Shown here: positions 1 through 6,398 of the stretch, one piece after another
Numbering within the stretch: the first letter of the stretch is position 1
Layout of the letters: each line of letters starts with the position of its first letter
Source: Megamonas sp. UBA1796
Lineage (GTDB): Bacteria > Bacillota > Negativicutes > Selenomonadales > Selenomonadaceae
Length of the DNA stretch: 64,000 bases
Direction: 5' to 3'
NCBI GenBank assembly: GCA_002319795.1
Contig: DCFU01000016.1
Coordinates: forward strand, 1-64,000
The notes under the pieces: model-generated
Told to the model about the DNA's origin: nothing
The model's database searches: none
Seen by the model: only the letters and a program-made list of their open reading frames with translations
Position numbers and translations under genes: made by a program

Positions 1-373
1 ATGTAACTGGTATAGAAGTAAGTTGATAAGCTGGCATATCCATTTCATATAAATCATTTTTCTTTTGAACTTTTAGAATGCCACTTTTCGTTTGAAAAGA
101 TACCGATTCCCAATCAGGTACTATAAAACGCATTAAAATATAAGCGGTAGCAAGTGTTGCATGCCCACATAGATCAATTTCTCCGCCTGGCGTAAACCAA
201 CGCAAATCATATATATCACTATTGCGCACAGTAAAAGCAGTTTCTGAAAGATTATTTTCCTTTGCAATCTCCTGCATCAGTTCATCTGAAAGCCAACTTT
301 CCAAAACACAAACAGCCGCTGGATTCCCTTTAAAAACGGTATCTGTAAATGCGTCAACAACATAACATTTCAT
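1..373 (-). CDS. PhzF family isomerase/epimerase, N-terminal part (runs off the left edge)
   Basis: The minus frame opens with ATG at 373 and stays open to the window edge, giving 124 residues. It starts MKCYVVDAF, then has GNPAAVCVL and NLSETAF, and later the GGEIDLCGHATLA segment. These are hallmarks of the PhzF fold; the Glu in NLSETAF (about residue 44) matches the catalytic Glu known from PhzF. A purine-rich AAAGGAAAA stretch lies 6-15 bases upstream. Family members isomerise or epimerise small substrates, and the substrate cannot be told from this fragment. The C-terminal domain is missing only because the window ends. Its relation to the neighbouring replication island is unknown; it could be cargo or flanking chromosome. 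Confidence 0.85.
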   Translation of the reverse strand, partial: MKCYVVDAFTDTVFKGNPAAVCVLESWLSDELMQEIAKENNLSETAFTVRNSDIYDLRWFTPGGEIDLCGHATLATAYILMRFIVPDWESVSFQTKSGILKVQKKNDLYEMDMPAYQLTSIPVT

Positions 374-636
374 ATCATTTTTCCTTTGCGTGTATAATTT
401 AAATAAATAAAAAACAAAATGATCAACATTCATGTGAGTACTTCTTTACTGTTTTTTATGTCTTTAGTATATGTTCAATCTAATAATAAGTAAAACAAAT
501 ACTTACAATACAGACATTATAAAAATTAATATGTTACACAATTTGATAGATCTGACTTAAAAATCAACACCTCATAAAATGATATAACTCCTAACGCATA
601 CAGCGATTATTTACTATATAACCTAAGATTCAACTT

Positions 637-792
637 TCAGCCTACTTCAATTCCTGTTTTGGGTATCTTTTTTATCACAATTTCGACCTTTTCCTCTTCA
701 AATTTCAAACTCAAAACATAGGCATTATCATACCAAATGAGCTCATTATCCTTGAATACACCGCGATTGGTCGATATAATTCTTCTCCCATT
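637..792 (-). CDS. Possible 51-residue small protein, unrecognised
   Basis: ATG at 792 opens a short frame ending in TGA at 637-639. GGTGGAG sits about 10 bases upstream of the ATG. The product starts MGEEIISTN and has a charged, alternating C-terminal half (FEEEKVEIVIKK) that reads like a beta-rich domain. It could be a small island protein, the remnant of a larger gene, or chance. I do not recognise a family. It lies downstream of the replication gene on the same strand. Confidence 0.25.
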   Translation of the reverse strand, partial: NGRRIISTNRGVFKDNELIWYDNAYVLSLKFEEEKVEIVIKKIPKTGIEVG

Positions 793-876
793 TTCAATAA
801 ACTCCACCCTCATTCAATCCACATCCTTGACCAGCACATTGATTTTCCCCATAAAAAATTATTACAAGCCGAATCG

Positions 877-895
877 GGTGTCCATTATGGACCCC
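877..895. repeat. Palindrome GTCCAT-T-ATGGAC (left copy)
   Basis: The core GTCCATTATGGAC (880-892) is a perfect dyad around base 886. It extends to 877-895 with one mismatch. It is the partner of the longer palindrome at 1000-1022. Both use the TGTCC/GGACA half-site that also makes up the dyads inside the replication gene, but in the opposite orientation. Confidence 0.75.
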
Positions 896-999
896 CAAAC
901 GAATCGACGTATACTAAGAAGCAGGGGCAAAGTCGGTCGTTTTTATACGACAATGCTTGGCCCCACCTACCCCAAGCTTAAATTCGCCTACAGTCAGTC

Positions 1000-1022
1000 A
1001 AGGTGTCCATAATGGACACCTT
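1000..1022. repeat. 23-bp palindrome AAGGTGTCCAT-A-ATGGACACCTT (right copy)
   Basis: Two perfect 11-bp arms surround the single central base 1011. It lies just past the stop codon of the replication gene (1036). It could be a protein-binding site (Rep, or ParB as a parS-like centromere). As RNA it could also form a hairpin, but neither strand has a following T tract, so a terminator role is unlikely. Confidence 0.8.
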
Positions 1023-1035
1023 AAATTCCAGACAT

Positions 1036-2157
1036 TCACACCGGACTCTTTTCATCCTGCTCTTTTTTATATTTTGCAAGAAAAGCGTGAAATGGACTAT
1101 TTTCAGGAATTTCAAATTGATTGGCTTCCTCTTCTGCTTCTCGTTCCAGAGCAGCTATTTGTTGCCGTTCTATCTCCGCCATTTTTTCTCGCATAGCAGC
1201 TTTCTTTTCCTCCTGAAGCTGTTTAAACGCAGCTGGAGCATCAATATATCCTTCCCGCAACGCCATATGCAGCCAACCTGCAGGATTATTTATCTTCCCT
1301 TTTTGCAATGCCTTTTTCAAAAGTTCCCATTGCTGTTCAACTGCCTCAAGACCGTATTCAGCAATAAATTTCTTGGCAGTAGCAAGCGTAATACCATAGC
1401 TTGGCATTACAAAAAGTAAGCGATCCAGTGAATCTTTTATGTTAACCATATCTCCAACAACAGTTTCCTCATTCCTGTTTGTTGTTGTTGTTTCTGAGAA
1501 TTCTCTGTTGTTATTCTCTGGTATTGGTGAGGACAGATTGTCCGATTCCATAGGGACAAAATGACCGGATGGATTTGGACAACTTGTCCCTATGAAACGG
1601 TCATTTTGGGCATTCTCCGCCAAAGGACCCGGCAAGCCTTGAATTTCCTCATAAGGACAATTTGTCCCTATGGATTGGTCACCAACGGAAGCATCTCCCA
1701 CAGTATCCGTGAGCCCTTGAATTTCCTCATGTGGACATTTTGTCCCTATGGACTGGTCACTAACGGCAGCATCATTTTCTCCTGATACATCTGGCTCTGA
1801 TTCTTCATGATTTTCCGTTTCCGGCTCCTCCTTTTCTAGCCGTTCCAACGCAAGATAATCAATCGTGTACCACTTTGTGCGATCATAGCCTTTTTGATTG
1901 TAGTTGCCGGAAATAACCAGTTTTTGCTTTTCTAAGTTGGAAATCGTCCGTGATAAGGTCTTCTGCGACCAAAACGGAAATTGCTTTGACCAGTCCGCCA
2001 TGGTGTTATACACCCATTGCCGACCATCGATAATATTTTTACTGTGGTCCACCCAATAATGCAGTTGCTGTATAAAAAGCGCTTCATTCAAGCCGATTTT
2101 TACTGCAAGGCTGGGCAGGCACATCAAAGGAACCTCATTGATCAATAATTTACTCAT
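1036..2157 (-). CDS. Plasmid/phage-type replication initiator (HTH N-terminal domain, intragenic dyads)
   Basis: 373 residues. The N-terminal ~105 residues (LAVKIGLNEALFIQQLHYWV, then WVYNTMADWSKQFPFWS and an SRTISNLEKQKLV helix) match the winged-helix replication proteins of Firmicute phages and plasmids. A hydrophilic, low-complexity middle (about 110-225) contains a 26-residue repeat beginning DQSIGTxCP. The C-terminal third has NNPAGWLHMALREGY, seen near the end of such Rep proteins, followed by a charged coiled-coil tail. ATG at 2157 follows GGGAGAGAG. It is the last gene of an unknown-parA-parB-rep block on one strand. The role in initiating replication of an integrated or excisable element is inferred from family and context. 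The middle region doubles as DNA dyads (see repeat feature). Confidence 0.8.
   Translation of the reverse strand: MSKLLINEVPLMCLPSLAVKIGLNEALFIQQLHYWVDHSKNIIDGRQWVYNTMADWSKQFPFWSQKTLSRTISNLEKQKLVISGNYNQKGYDRTKWYTIDYLALERLEKEEPETENHEESEPDVSGENDAAVSDQSIGTKCPHEEIQGLTDTVGDASVGDQSIGTNCPYEEIQGLPGPLAENAQNDRFIGTSCPNPSGHFVPMESDNLSSPIPENNNREFSETTTTNRNEETVVGDMVNIKDSLDRLLFVMPSYGITLATAKKFIAEYGLEAVEQQWELLKKALQKGKINNPAGWLHMALREGYIDAPAAFKQLQEEKKAAMREKMAEIERQQIAALEREAEEEANQFEIPENSPFHAFLAKYKKEQDEKSPV
1531..1745. repeat. Five iteron-like dyads GGACA-N3-TGTCC inside the replication gene, 23- and 78-bp spacing
   Basis: Perfect 13-bp dyads start at 1531 (centre GAT), 1577 (ACT), 1655 (ATT) and 1733 (TTT). A fifth at 1554 (GGACA AAA TGACC) has one mismatch. 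The start-to-start distances are 23, 23, 78 and 78. The 78-bp steps belong to a direct repeat that encodes a 26-residue protein repeat, so the protein repeat and the DNA repeat are the same object. Each of the three right-hand copies is followed by CTATG and a GGTCA half-site. This is the form of an origin with Rep-binding iterons within the rep coding sequence, as known for some theta plasmids and phages; binding is inferred. Confidence 0.8.
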
Positions 2158-2184
2158 TTTCTTCTCTCTCCCAACTGCAGATCA

Positions 2185-3402
2185 TTAATTATTCATGGTA
2201 TTTGCGACTTGAAAGTTTTTCGAATACTCACAGGGCCGATCACAATCATCACAACATTCTTTGCATCGTTCCGGGCAATGAGATTCATCTAAATAAGCCA
2301 AGACATCTTTTATAACCTTGACACGTGCCTGCCACTCCTGACACTCTTCTTCTGTTTTATCAGCAGTTTCTACGGAAAGCCGTTGCTCAGCGTCTTTTAA
2401 TTTTTCAACGATTTCTTTCTGAAACCACATTCTCGCAGCAGTATCTTTATCTGTCGCTTCTTGCTTTTGCACAGGTGGTACAACCTCATCAGTAGAATTA
2501 ACACCGTCATTGCTTATACTTTTATCTGTATTATTTTTTCGCGTTTGGTCGAACAGTTTTGTCTGTCCTTCATCCTCTAATTCACATTCTGTCGGGCTCT
2601 TTTTTACAACAGAAATAGGCGCATTTTTAGGCCCAAAGACTTTTTTCTTTTCCTCTTTTACAGCCTGAACGGTAATTTCTTCACCTCTGTCCTTAATTGC
2701 TTCAACTACCGAATTTTGCTTTTCTGTATCCATACTTGCCAATTCTGCTGCAGCAGTGGCTGTAATATTTCCGGCATCAACTTCAACCTTAACTTCATCC
2801 GATACCTTTCGGATGGCCTCTTTACGCTGTAGAGACGTTTCCGAAATGCCAAGGATATTGGCAAAATAAGGCCGAAACTTGCCATCAATATTTCCTGCTG
2901 CCTTTTGGTAATCATAAAGTTTCTTGATAATTGGCTTAATCAGTGCAATTTCATCCGCTTCCTGCGAAGGAGTCAGATTCCTGCGCTGCCCTTTATTCGG
3001 AAACACGATATTCAGCGTTTCCATCTCATCGTCCGTTATGGCATCCTCAAAATCATTGATAATTTCCCGTGTAATGGTCGGAACCATTGGATTATCTGTC
3101 ATTTCATTTTCTAAACGATATAGCTGCGCCAAGCGGCGGCGATGGCCGCTGGTAATCATAAATCTGCCATTCTCCATAGGCTTTAAAATAATTGGCTCTA
3201 TATTATGGGTAAGCTGAATCATCATAGCCAGCTCTTCAATATTATCCAGACTATACTTTTCATTTTTAGGATTCGGCACCAGTTTATGAACGTCTCGCAT
3301 GATAATTTCTTCCGTAGTTTTAAGTTCGTTATTGCTTCCCTGTCCCGGCTGAGAATTTTTATTTAAAAGCTTTGCAATTAAGCTTGCTGACTGTTTTTTC
3401 AT
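2185..3402 (-). CDS. parB: ParB-family partition protein with Cys-rich C-terminal tail
   Basis: 405 residues. A ParB N-terminal nuclease-like domain (about 30-150) contains KLVPNPKNEKYS, IEPIILKP and SGHRRRLAQLYR (box-II-like motif). A helical DNA-binding middle follows (LTPSQEADEIALIKPIIKKL, then ANILGISETSLQRKEAIRKVS, HTH-like). A long charged linker leads to a tail with seven Cys in CPERCKECCDDCDRPCEY, which classical chromosomal ParB lacks and which suggests metal binding. GGGGGAATAAG precedes the ATG. The gene starts 4 bases after the parA stop, so the pair is one transcription unit. The role is segregation of the element: ParB binds a centromere and stimulates ParA. The nearby palindromes are candidate centromeres. 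Confidence 0.85.
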   Translation of the reverse strand: MKKQSASLIAKLLNKNSQPGQGSNNELKTTEEIIMRDVHKLVPNPKNEKYSLDNIEELAMMIQLTHNIEPIILKPMENGRFMITSGHRRRLAQLYRLENEMTDNPMVPTITREIINDFEDAITDDEMETLNIVFPNKGQRRNLTPSQEADEIALIKPIIKKLYDYQKAAGNIDGKFRPYFANILGISETSLQRKEAIRKVSDEVKVEVDAGNITATAAAELASMDTEKQNSVVEAIKDRGEEITVQAVKEEKKKVFGPKNAPISVVKKSPTECELEDEGQTKLFDQTRKNNTDKSISNDGVNSTDEVVPPVQKQEATDKDTAARMWFQKEIVEKLKDAEQRLSVETADKTEEECQEWQARVKVIKDVLAYLDESHCPERCKECCDDCDRPCEYSKNFQVANTMNN

Positions 3403-3406
3403 GTTC

Positions 3407-4156
3407 TTATTCCCCCGCTAAAAGTTCTTTGAAAAACTGCACAAGATCCCGTGCAAAACCACAATTTGGCGAATACTCAAAAATAGATTTTCTTTCTTCT
3501 GCCGATGCTTCCAGCTTATCTTTTGTATACCGAATTCTAGTTCGAAATAAGGGGAACTGACTTCTTAATAGATCAATGCAACGGAACCCATGTGGGGTAG
3601 AAGAAAATTTATTAAGAAGGCAGCCACGAAACCGCAGTGCAGGATTATATTCCTTAATTGCTTCTATATAGTCAGCCATCTGCGAAACACCGCGAATACC
3701 ATAAATATCCGGTGTCGTCACAATAATGACTTCATCACTTGCGACTAGTGCATTGATAACAGAGGCATTAATTGTCGGAGGATTATCAATAAGACATACA
3801 TCGTAATTTTCAGCAACCTTTGCCAAAGATTCTTTTAGAATAGTCTGCTGCACAATCTCTTCATCTTTTATGACGGCTACATTGGCATCTAGTAAAGCGG
3901 CACCACTAGCAACAATGTCAATGTTTGGATAGCGCGTATGCTGGATAACCTCCCGAATATATGATTTACGCAACAGAATGTCTGCCAATGATTTTTCCGG
4001 ATCTGCCTCAAAGAACTGCGAATCATTGCCCTGATCGTCATTATCTATAACCAGCACTCTTAGATCGCAGCTTTCTGCTATGGCATACGCCATATTAACG
4101 GTAATCGTTGTTTTGCCAACGCCGCCTTTTTTGTTGATGAACGAAAATGTTTTCAT
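3407..4156 (-). CDS. parA: ParA-family partition ATPase
   Basis: 249 residues, the short type without an N-terminal HTH domain. The deviant Walker A motif NKKGGVGKTT lies at residues 8-17. Switch regions follow (VLVIDNDDQGNDSQ and DVCLIDNPPTINAS). ParA proteins of this type form dynamic ATP-dependent gradients on nucleoid DNA and move ParB-bound plasmids. It is first of the parA-parB-rep series. Upstream lie an 8-bp inverted repeat and a candidate counter-oriented small RNA, so expression may be autoregulated; that is an inference. The Walker and switch motifs are intact, so the gene looks functional. Confidence 0.92.
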   Translation of the reverse strand: MKTFSFINKKGGVGKTTITVNMAYAIAESCDLRVLVIDNDDQGNDSQFFEADPEKSLADILLRKSYIREVIQHTRYPNIDIVASGAALLDANVAVIKDEEIVQQTILKESLAKVAENYDVCLIDNPPTINASVINALVASDEVIIVTTPDIYGIRGVSQMADYIEAIKEYNPALRFRGCLLNKFSSTPHGFRCIDLLRSQFPLFRTRIRYTKDKLEASAEERKSIFEYSPNCGFARDLVQFFKELLAGE

Positions 4157-4170
4157 AAATTTTCAAGTCC

Positions 4171-4204
4171 TTTCGCTTAACTTTTCTATACAAATCAAGC
4201 GAAA
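4171..4204. promoter_or_regulatory. Inverted repeat TTTCGCTT-N18-AAGCGAAA upstream of parA
   Basis: Perfect 8-bp arms at 4171-4178 and 4197-4204 lie 15-48 bases upstream of the parA ATG. The right arm ends just before the plus-strand extended -10 box of the candidate small RNA. The position fits an operator for ParA/ParB autoregulation or a parS-like site. Confidence 0.45.
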
Positions 4205-4207
4205 ATC

Positions 4208-4293
4208 TGCTATAATAAATCTTAAGAAACGAAATTTGTTTATAGCAAATTTTCACAAGAGCACTATCAGCGGCTAACTGATAGTGCTTTTTT
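4208..4293 (+). ncRNA. Candidate ~70-nt small RNA with its own promoter and terminator
   Basis: TGCTATAAT at 4208-4216 is a perfect extended -10 promoter on the plus strand; the -35 region is weak. Just downstream are a hairpin AAATTTG/CAAATTT (4232-4252) and then an 11-bp stem AGCACTATCAG/CTGATAGTGCT (4260-4288) followed by T6. A transcript of roughly 4223-4293 is predicted. It runs opposite to the parA-rep genes, in the gap between them and the unknown upstream gene. No ORF fits inside. An alternative reading is a terminator for unknown plus-strand transcription only. Confidence 0.45.
4260..4293 (+). terminator. Intrinsic terminator (plus strand)
   Basis: Perfect 11-bp stem AGCACTATCAG/CTGATAGTGCT with a 7-base loop, followed by TTTTTT. 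In the minus direction the stem is not followed by T residues, so it does not terminate the upstream unknown gene. Confidence 0.75.
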
Positions 4294-4306
4294 CATACCT
4301 AATTTT

Positions 4307-4741
4307 TCATCTGCCCTTGATCCTTACTAAAGCACCTTCCAGTTTCATATCTGGCCGTGCCGTAAAATAGTAATCGCCACTATATTCAATAGACGTTGGA
4401 AGCCAAGTCATCCATTCTTCATCTGAAAAATATGGTACATAAACTTCACAACTACTACCACAGGTAAATTCAATATCTGTTCCTTCCATTTCAAACCTAC
4501 CGGCTTTATTCCGTATTAAGCGCCCTTTCTTGCCTACGGCTGCAAACATCCGCTTTAAACGCCAGTCACTTTCATCGAAGCAATTGCTGCCCAAGCTCAG
4601 TAAATGCTTCACATAAGTCCTCTCTTCTTCTGTTGCCTTCTCCGGATTGAATTCGTTCTGAATCCATGCTAAATCATCAACAAGCTCTCGGATGATTGGT
4701 GAAGCCTTTCTAAATCGTTCAATCATACCCTGTCTTAACAT
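4307..4741 (-). CDS. Unknown 144-residue island protein
   Basis: I do not recognise a family. The ATG at 4741 is preceded by AAAGGAGG at 8-base spacing; an in-frame TTG at 4762 has no ribosome site. The N-terminal half is helical and charged (MIERFRKASPIIRELVDDL, NEFNPEKATEEERTYV). The C-terminal half is more beta-like with aromatic residues (CGSSCEVYVPYF, DEEWMTWLPTSIEYSGDYYF). There is no signal peptide or membrane segment. It heads the parA-parB-rep block on the same strand, separated from parA by the small-RNA region. A terminator-like hairpin lies directly before its ribosome site, suggesting regulated readthrough. Accessory function for the element is a guess from position. Confidence 0.7.
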   Translation of the reverse strand: MLRQGMIERFRKASPIIRELVDDLAWIQNEFNPEKATEEERTYVKHLLSLGSNCFDESDWRLKRMFAAVGKKGRLIRNKAGRFEMEGTDIEFTCGSSCEVYVPYFSDEEWMTWLPTSIEYSGDYYFTARPDMKLEGALVRIKGR

Positions 4742-4763
4742 TTCTTTTTCCTCCTTTGGCAAA

Positions 4764-4797
4764 TAAAAAAGACGCCCAATACGAATATTGAACGTCT
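4764..4797 (-). terminator. Hairpin plus T tract directly before a ribosome site (terminator or attenuator)
   Basis: On the minus strand AGACG-ttc-AATA-ttcg-TATT-ggg-CGTCT is followed by TTTTTTATTTG. The ribosome site of the unknown gene begins only about 8 bases later (4749-4756). It either ends rlmD transcription or works as an attenuator for the downstream gene. Confidence 0.6.
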
Positions 4798-4989
4798 AAT
4801 AATAAACTCATTATTTTATTGTAGACTCAAATTTTCTTGACTGACGAAATAAGCAATTTCTTGTGTCTACTCATACTAGGTTGATAACTACCGAGACATT
4901 GATATAGTCCTTAACTACCTTTTTGCGCTCAAAACCATCCTTTTTTACAAAGATGCAATGGCGGTAGAAGTACCGGAAATTAAGGATTT

Positions 4990-6378
4990 CTACATAGTAC
5001 GGCGTTGTATCAACGCTATAGCCTCGACGTGGCTCGTTTGACTAAACATGTCTACTGGCTGCACCTCTGCAGCCTTATAACCCAGCTCACCAAGAATCGC
5101 GATATCACGGGCGAGCGAAGCCGGATTGCAGGATACATAGACGATACGCTTTGGCTGCATATCGGCACAAGCTTCGAGAACCGTTGGCGTGCAGCCGGCA
5201 CGCGGCGGGTCTACAACGACTACATCCGGGTGTACCCCCTGCTTATAGAGACGCGGCATAACAACAGTGGCGTCGCCTACAAGGAATTCCGCATTCTTGA
5301 TATGGTTATCACGCGCATTTTTTTGCGCGTCGAATATGGCAGGCTTGACGATTTCTATCCCATATACTTTGCGTGCTTTCTGTGCGAGGAACAGCGTTAT
5401 CGTTCCCGTACCGCAATAAGCATCAATAACAGTTTCCCGACCCGTAAGTCCTGCATATTCGAGGGCCTTTCCATAGAGCACCTCTGCCTGTTCTGTATGC
5501 ACCTGGAAAAAAGAACGCGGTGAAATATGAAAGCTGAACTGTCCAATGGAATCGAGAATTGCAGACTTACCCCAAAGCAGCTTAGTATCCCGCCCCATGA
5601 TAACATTATTTCGATAAGTTTGGACATTCTGCTGGACGCTCACAAGCTTTGGCAACCGCTGGCGCAGCATCTGTACGATTTCTCTGCTCTTGCGAAGCTC
5701 CTGTGTAGCAGTCACGAGTACGACCATCGTGTCACCGTTCCTGCCAACTCTCCCGACCACATGGCGCAATATACCAATATGACGATCTTCGTCGTAGACA
5801 CTGATACCGAGTTTTGTGATGGCCTCTCGCACCGCATTGACAACATCATTATTATATTCTTTTTGTATATAGCAGTTTTCCGTATCAATGATTTCATGTG
5901 ACCCCTGTGCAAAACAGCCGATAGCAATCTTCCCTTTGGCCTTTCCAATCGGGAACTGCATCTTATTGCGATAATTCCATGGTTTTTCTGCACCAAGCGT
6001 CGGACGTACGACAATATCTTTCTGCCCGCCAATACGCGTCACTGCGTCAACTACCTGCTGATGCTTGACTTTTAGCTGTCCTTCATAAGAAAGGTGCTGC
6101 AGCTGGCAGCCACCGCAAGTGTAGTAGATGGGACATACGGGCTCAACACGGTCAGCACTGGACCGCAAAATACGTACAATTTTTCCCCTTGCATAGCTTT
6201 TCTTTACTTCTTCTGCCATAACTTCAACTTTTTCACCCGGCAGAGCATAGGGAATAAAAATTGTGAAGTCCTGAAACCTGCCAACCCCTTCCGCACTGCT
6301 ACCAAGGCTGGTGATTTCGACCTCATATTTTTTCCCTTTTTCTACTGGTATTTCTCTTTTCAAGCTTGTATCCTCCAT
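4990..6378 (-). CDS. rlmD: 23S rRNA (uracil-5-)-methyltransferase RlmD/RumA type
   Basis: 462 residues, typical length. Order: N-terminal TRAM domain (about 8-70, KKYEVEITSLGSSAEGVGRF), an Fe-S Cys cluster (CPIYYTCGGCQLQH, about 82-95), and a Rossmann methyltransferase domain with IDAYCGTGTITLFLA for AdoMet and the catalytic Cys in YVSCNPASLARD. It transfers a methyl group to C5 of a 23S rRNA uridine. The C-terminus (SQTSHVEAIALIQRR) looks complete, so the adjoining island has not truncated it. mnmA ends 20 bases upstream, so both are probably cotranscribed. Members of the family differ in target uridine, so RlmD versus RlmCD cannot be settled here. Confidence 0.93.
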   Translation of the reverse strand: MEDTSLKREIPVEKGKKYEVEITSLGSSAEGVGRFQDFTIFIPYALPGEKVEVMAEEVKKSYARGKIVRILRSSADRVEPVCPIYYTCGGCQLQHLSYEGQLKVKHQQVVDAVTRIGGQKDIVVRPTLGAEKPWNYRNKMQFPIGKAKGKIAIGCFAQGSHEIIDTENCYIQKEYNNDVVNAVREAITKLGISVYDEDRHIGILRHVVGRVGRNGDTMVVLVTATQELRKSREIVQMLRQRLPKLVSVQQNVQTYRNNVIMGRDTKLLWGKSAILDSIGQFSFHISPRSFFQVHTEQAEVLYGKALEYAGLTGRETVIDAYCGTGTITLFLAQKARKVYGIEIVKPAIFDAQKNARDNHIKNAEFLVGDATVVMPRLYKQGVHPDVVVVDPPRAGCTPTVLEACADMQPKRIVYVSCNPASLARDIAILGELGYKAAEVQPVDMFSQTSHVEAIALIQRRTM

Positions 6379-6398
6379 TTCAATTGTACAGCGACATT

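Larger units (their letters stand above)
374..1035. other. Mostly non-coding AT-rich region downstream of the replication gene
   Basis: About 660 bases lie between the replication gene and the PhzF-like gene. 374-636 is very AT-rich, with only weak promoter-like sequence for the PhzF gene (a TATACA-like -10 near 393). 637-792 holds one doubtful small frame. 877-1022 holds two related palindromes, described separately, with GC-richer sequence between them. No tRNA or transposase is visible. An AT-rich stretch next to dyad sites is the layout expected of a replication origin, but this is an inference. Confidence 0.5.

Noticed and set aside
1577..1760. CRISPR array
   Set aside because: The 78-bp repeats lie inside a coding frame, only three copies, and the repeat continues through what would be spacers.
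4080..4277. 65-codon plus-strand frame over the parA start
   Set aside because: Antisense to parA and runs through the small-RNA hairpin; no ribosome site.
5005..5523. 172-codon plus-strand frame
   Set aside because: Antisense to the 3' half of rlmD, no recognisable domain.
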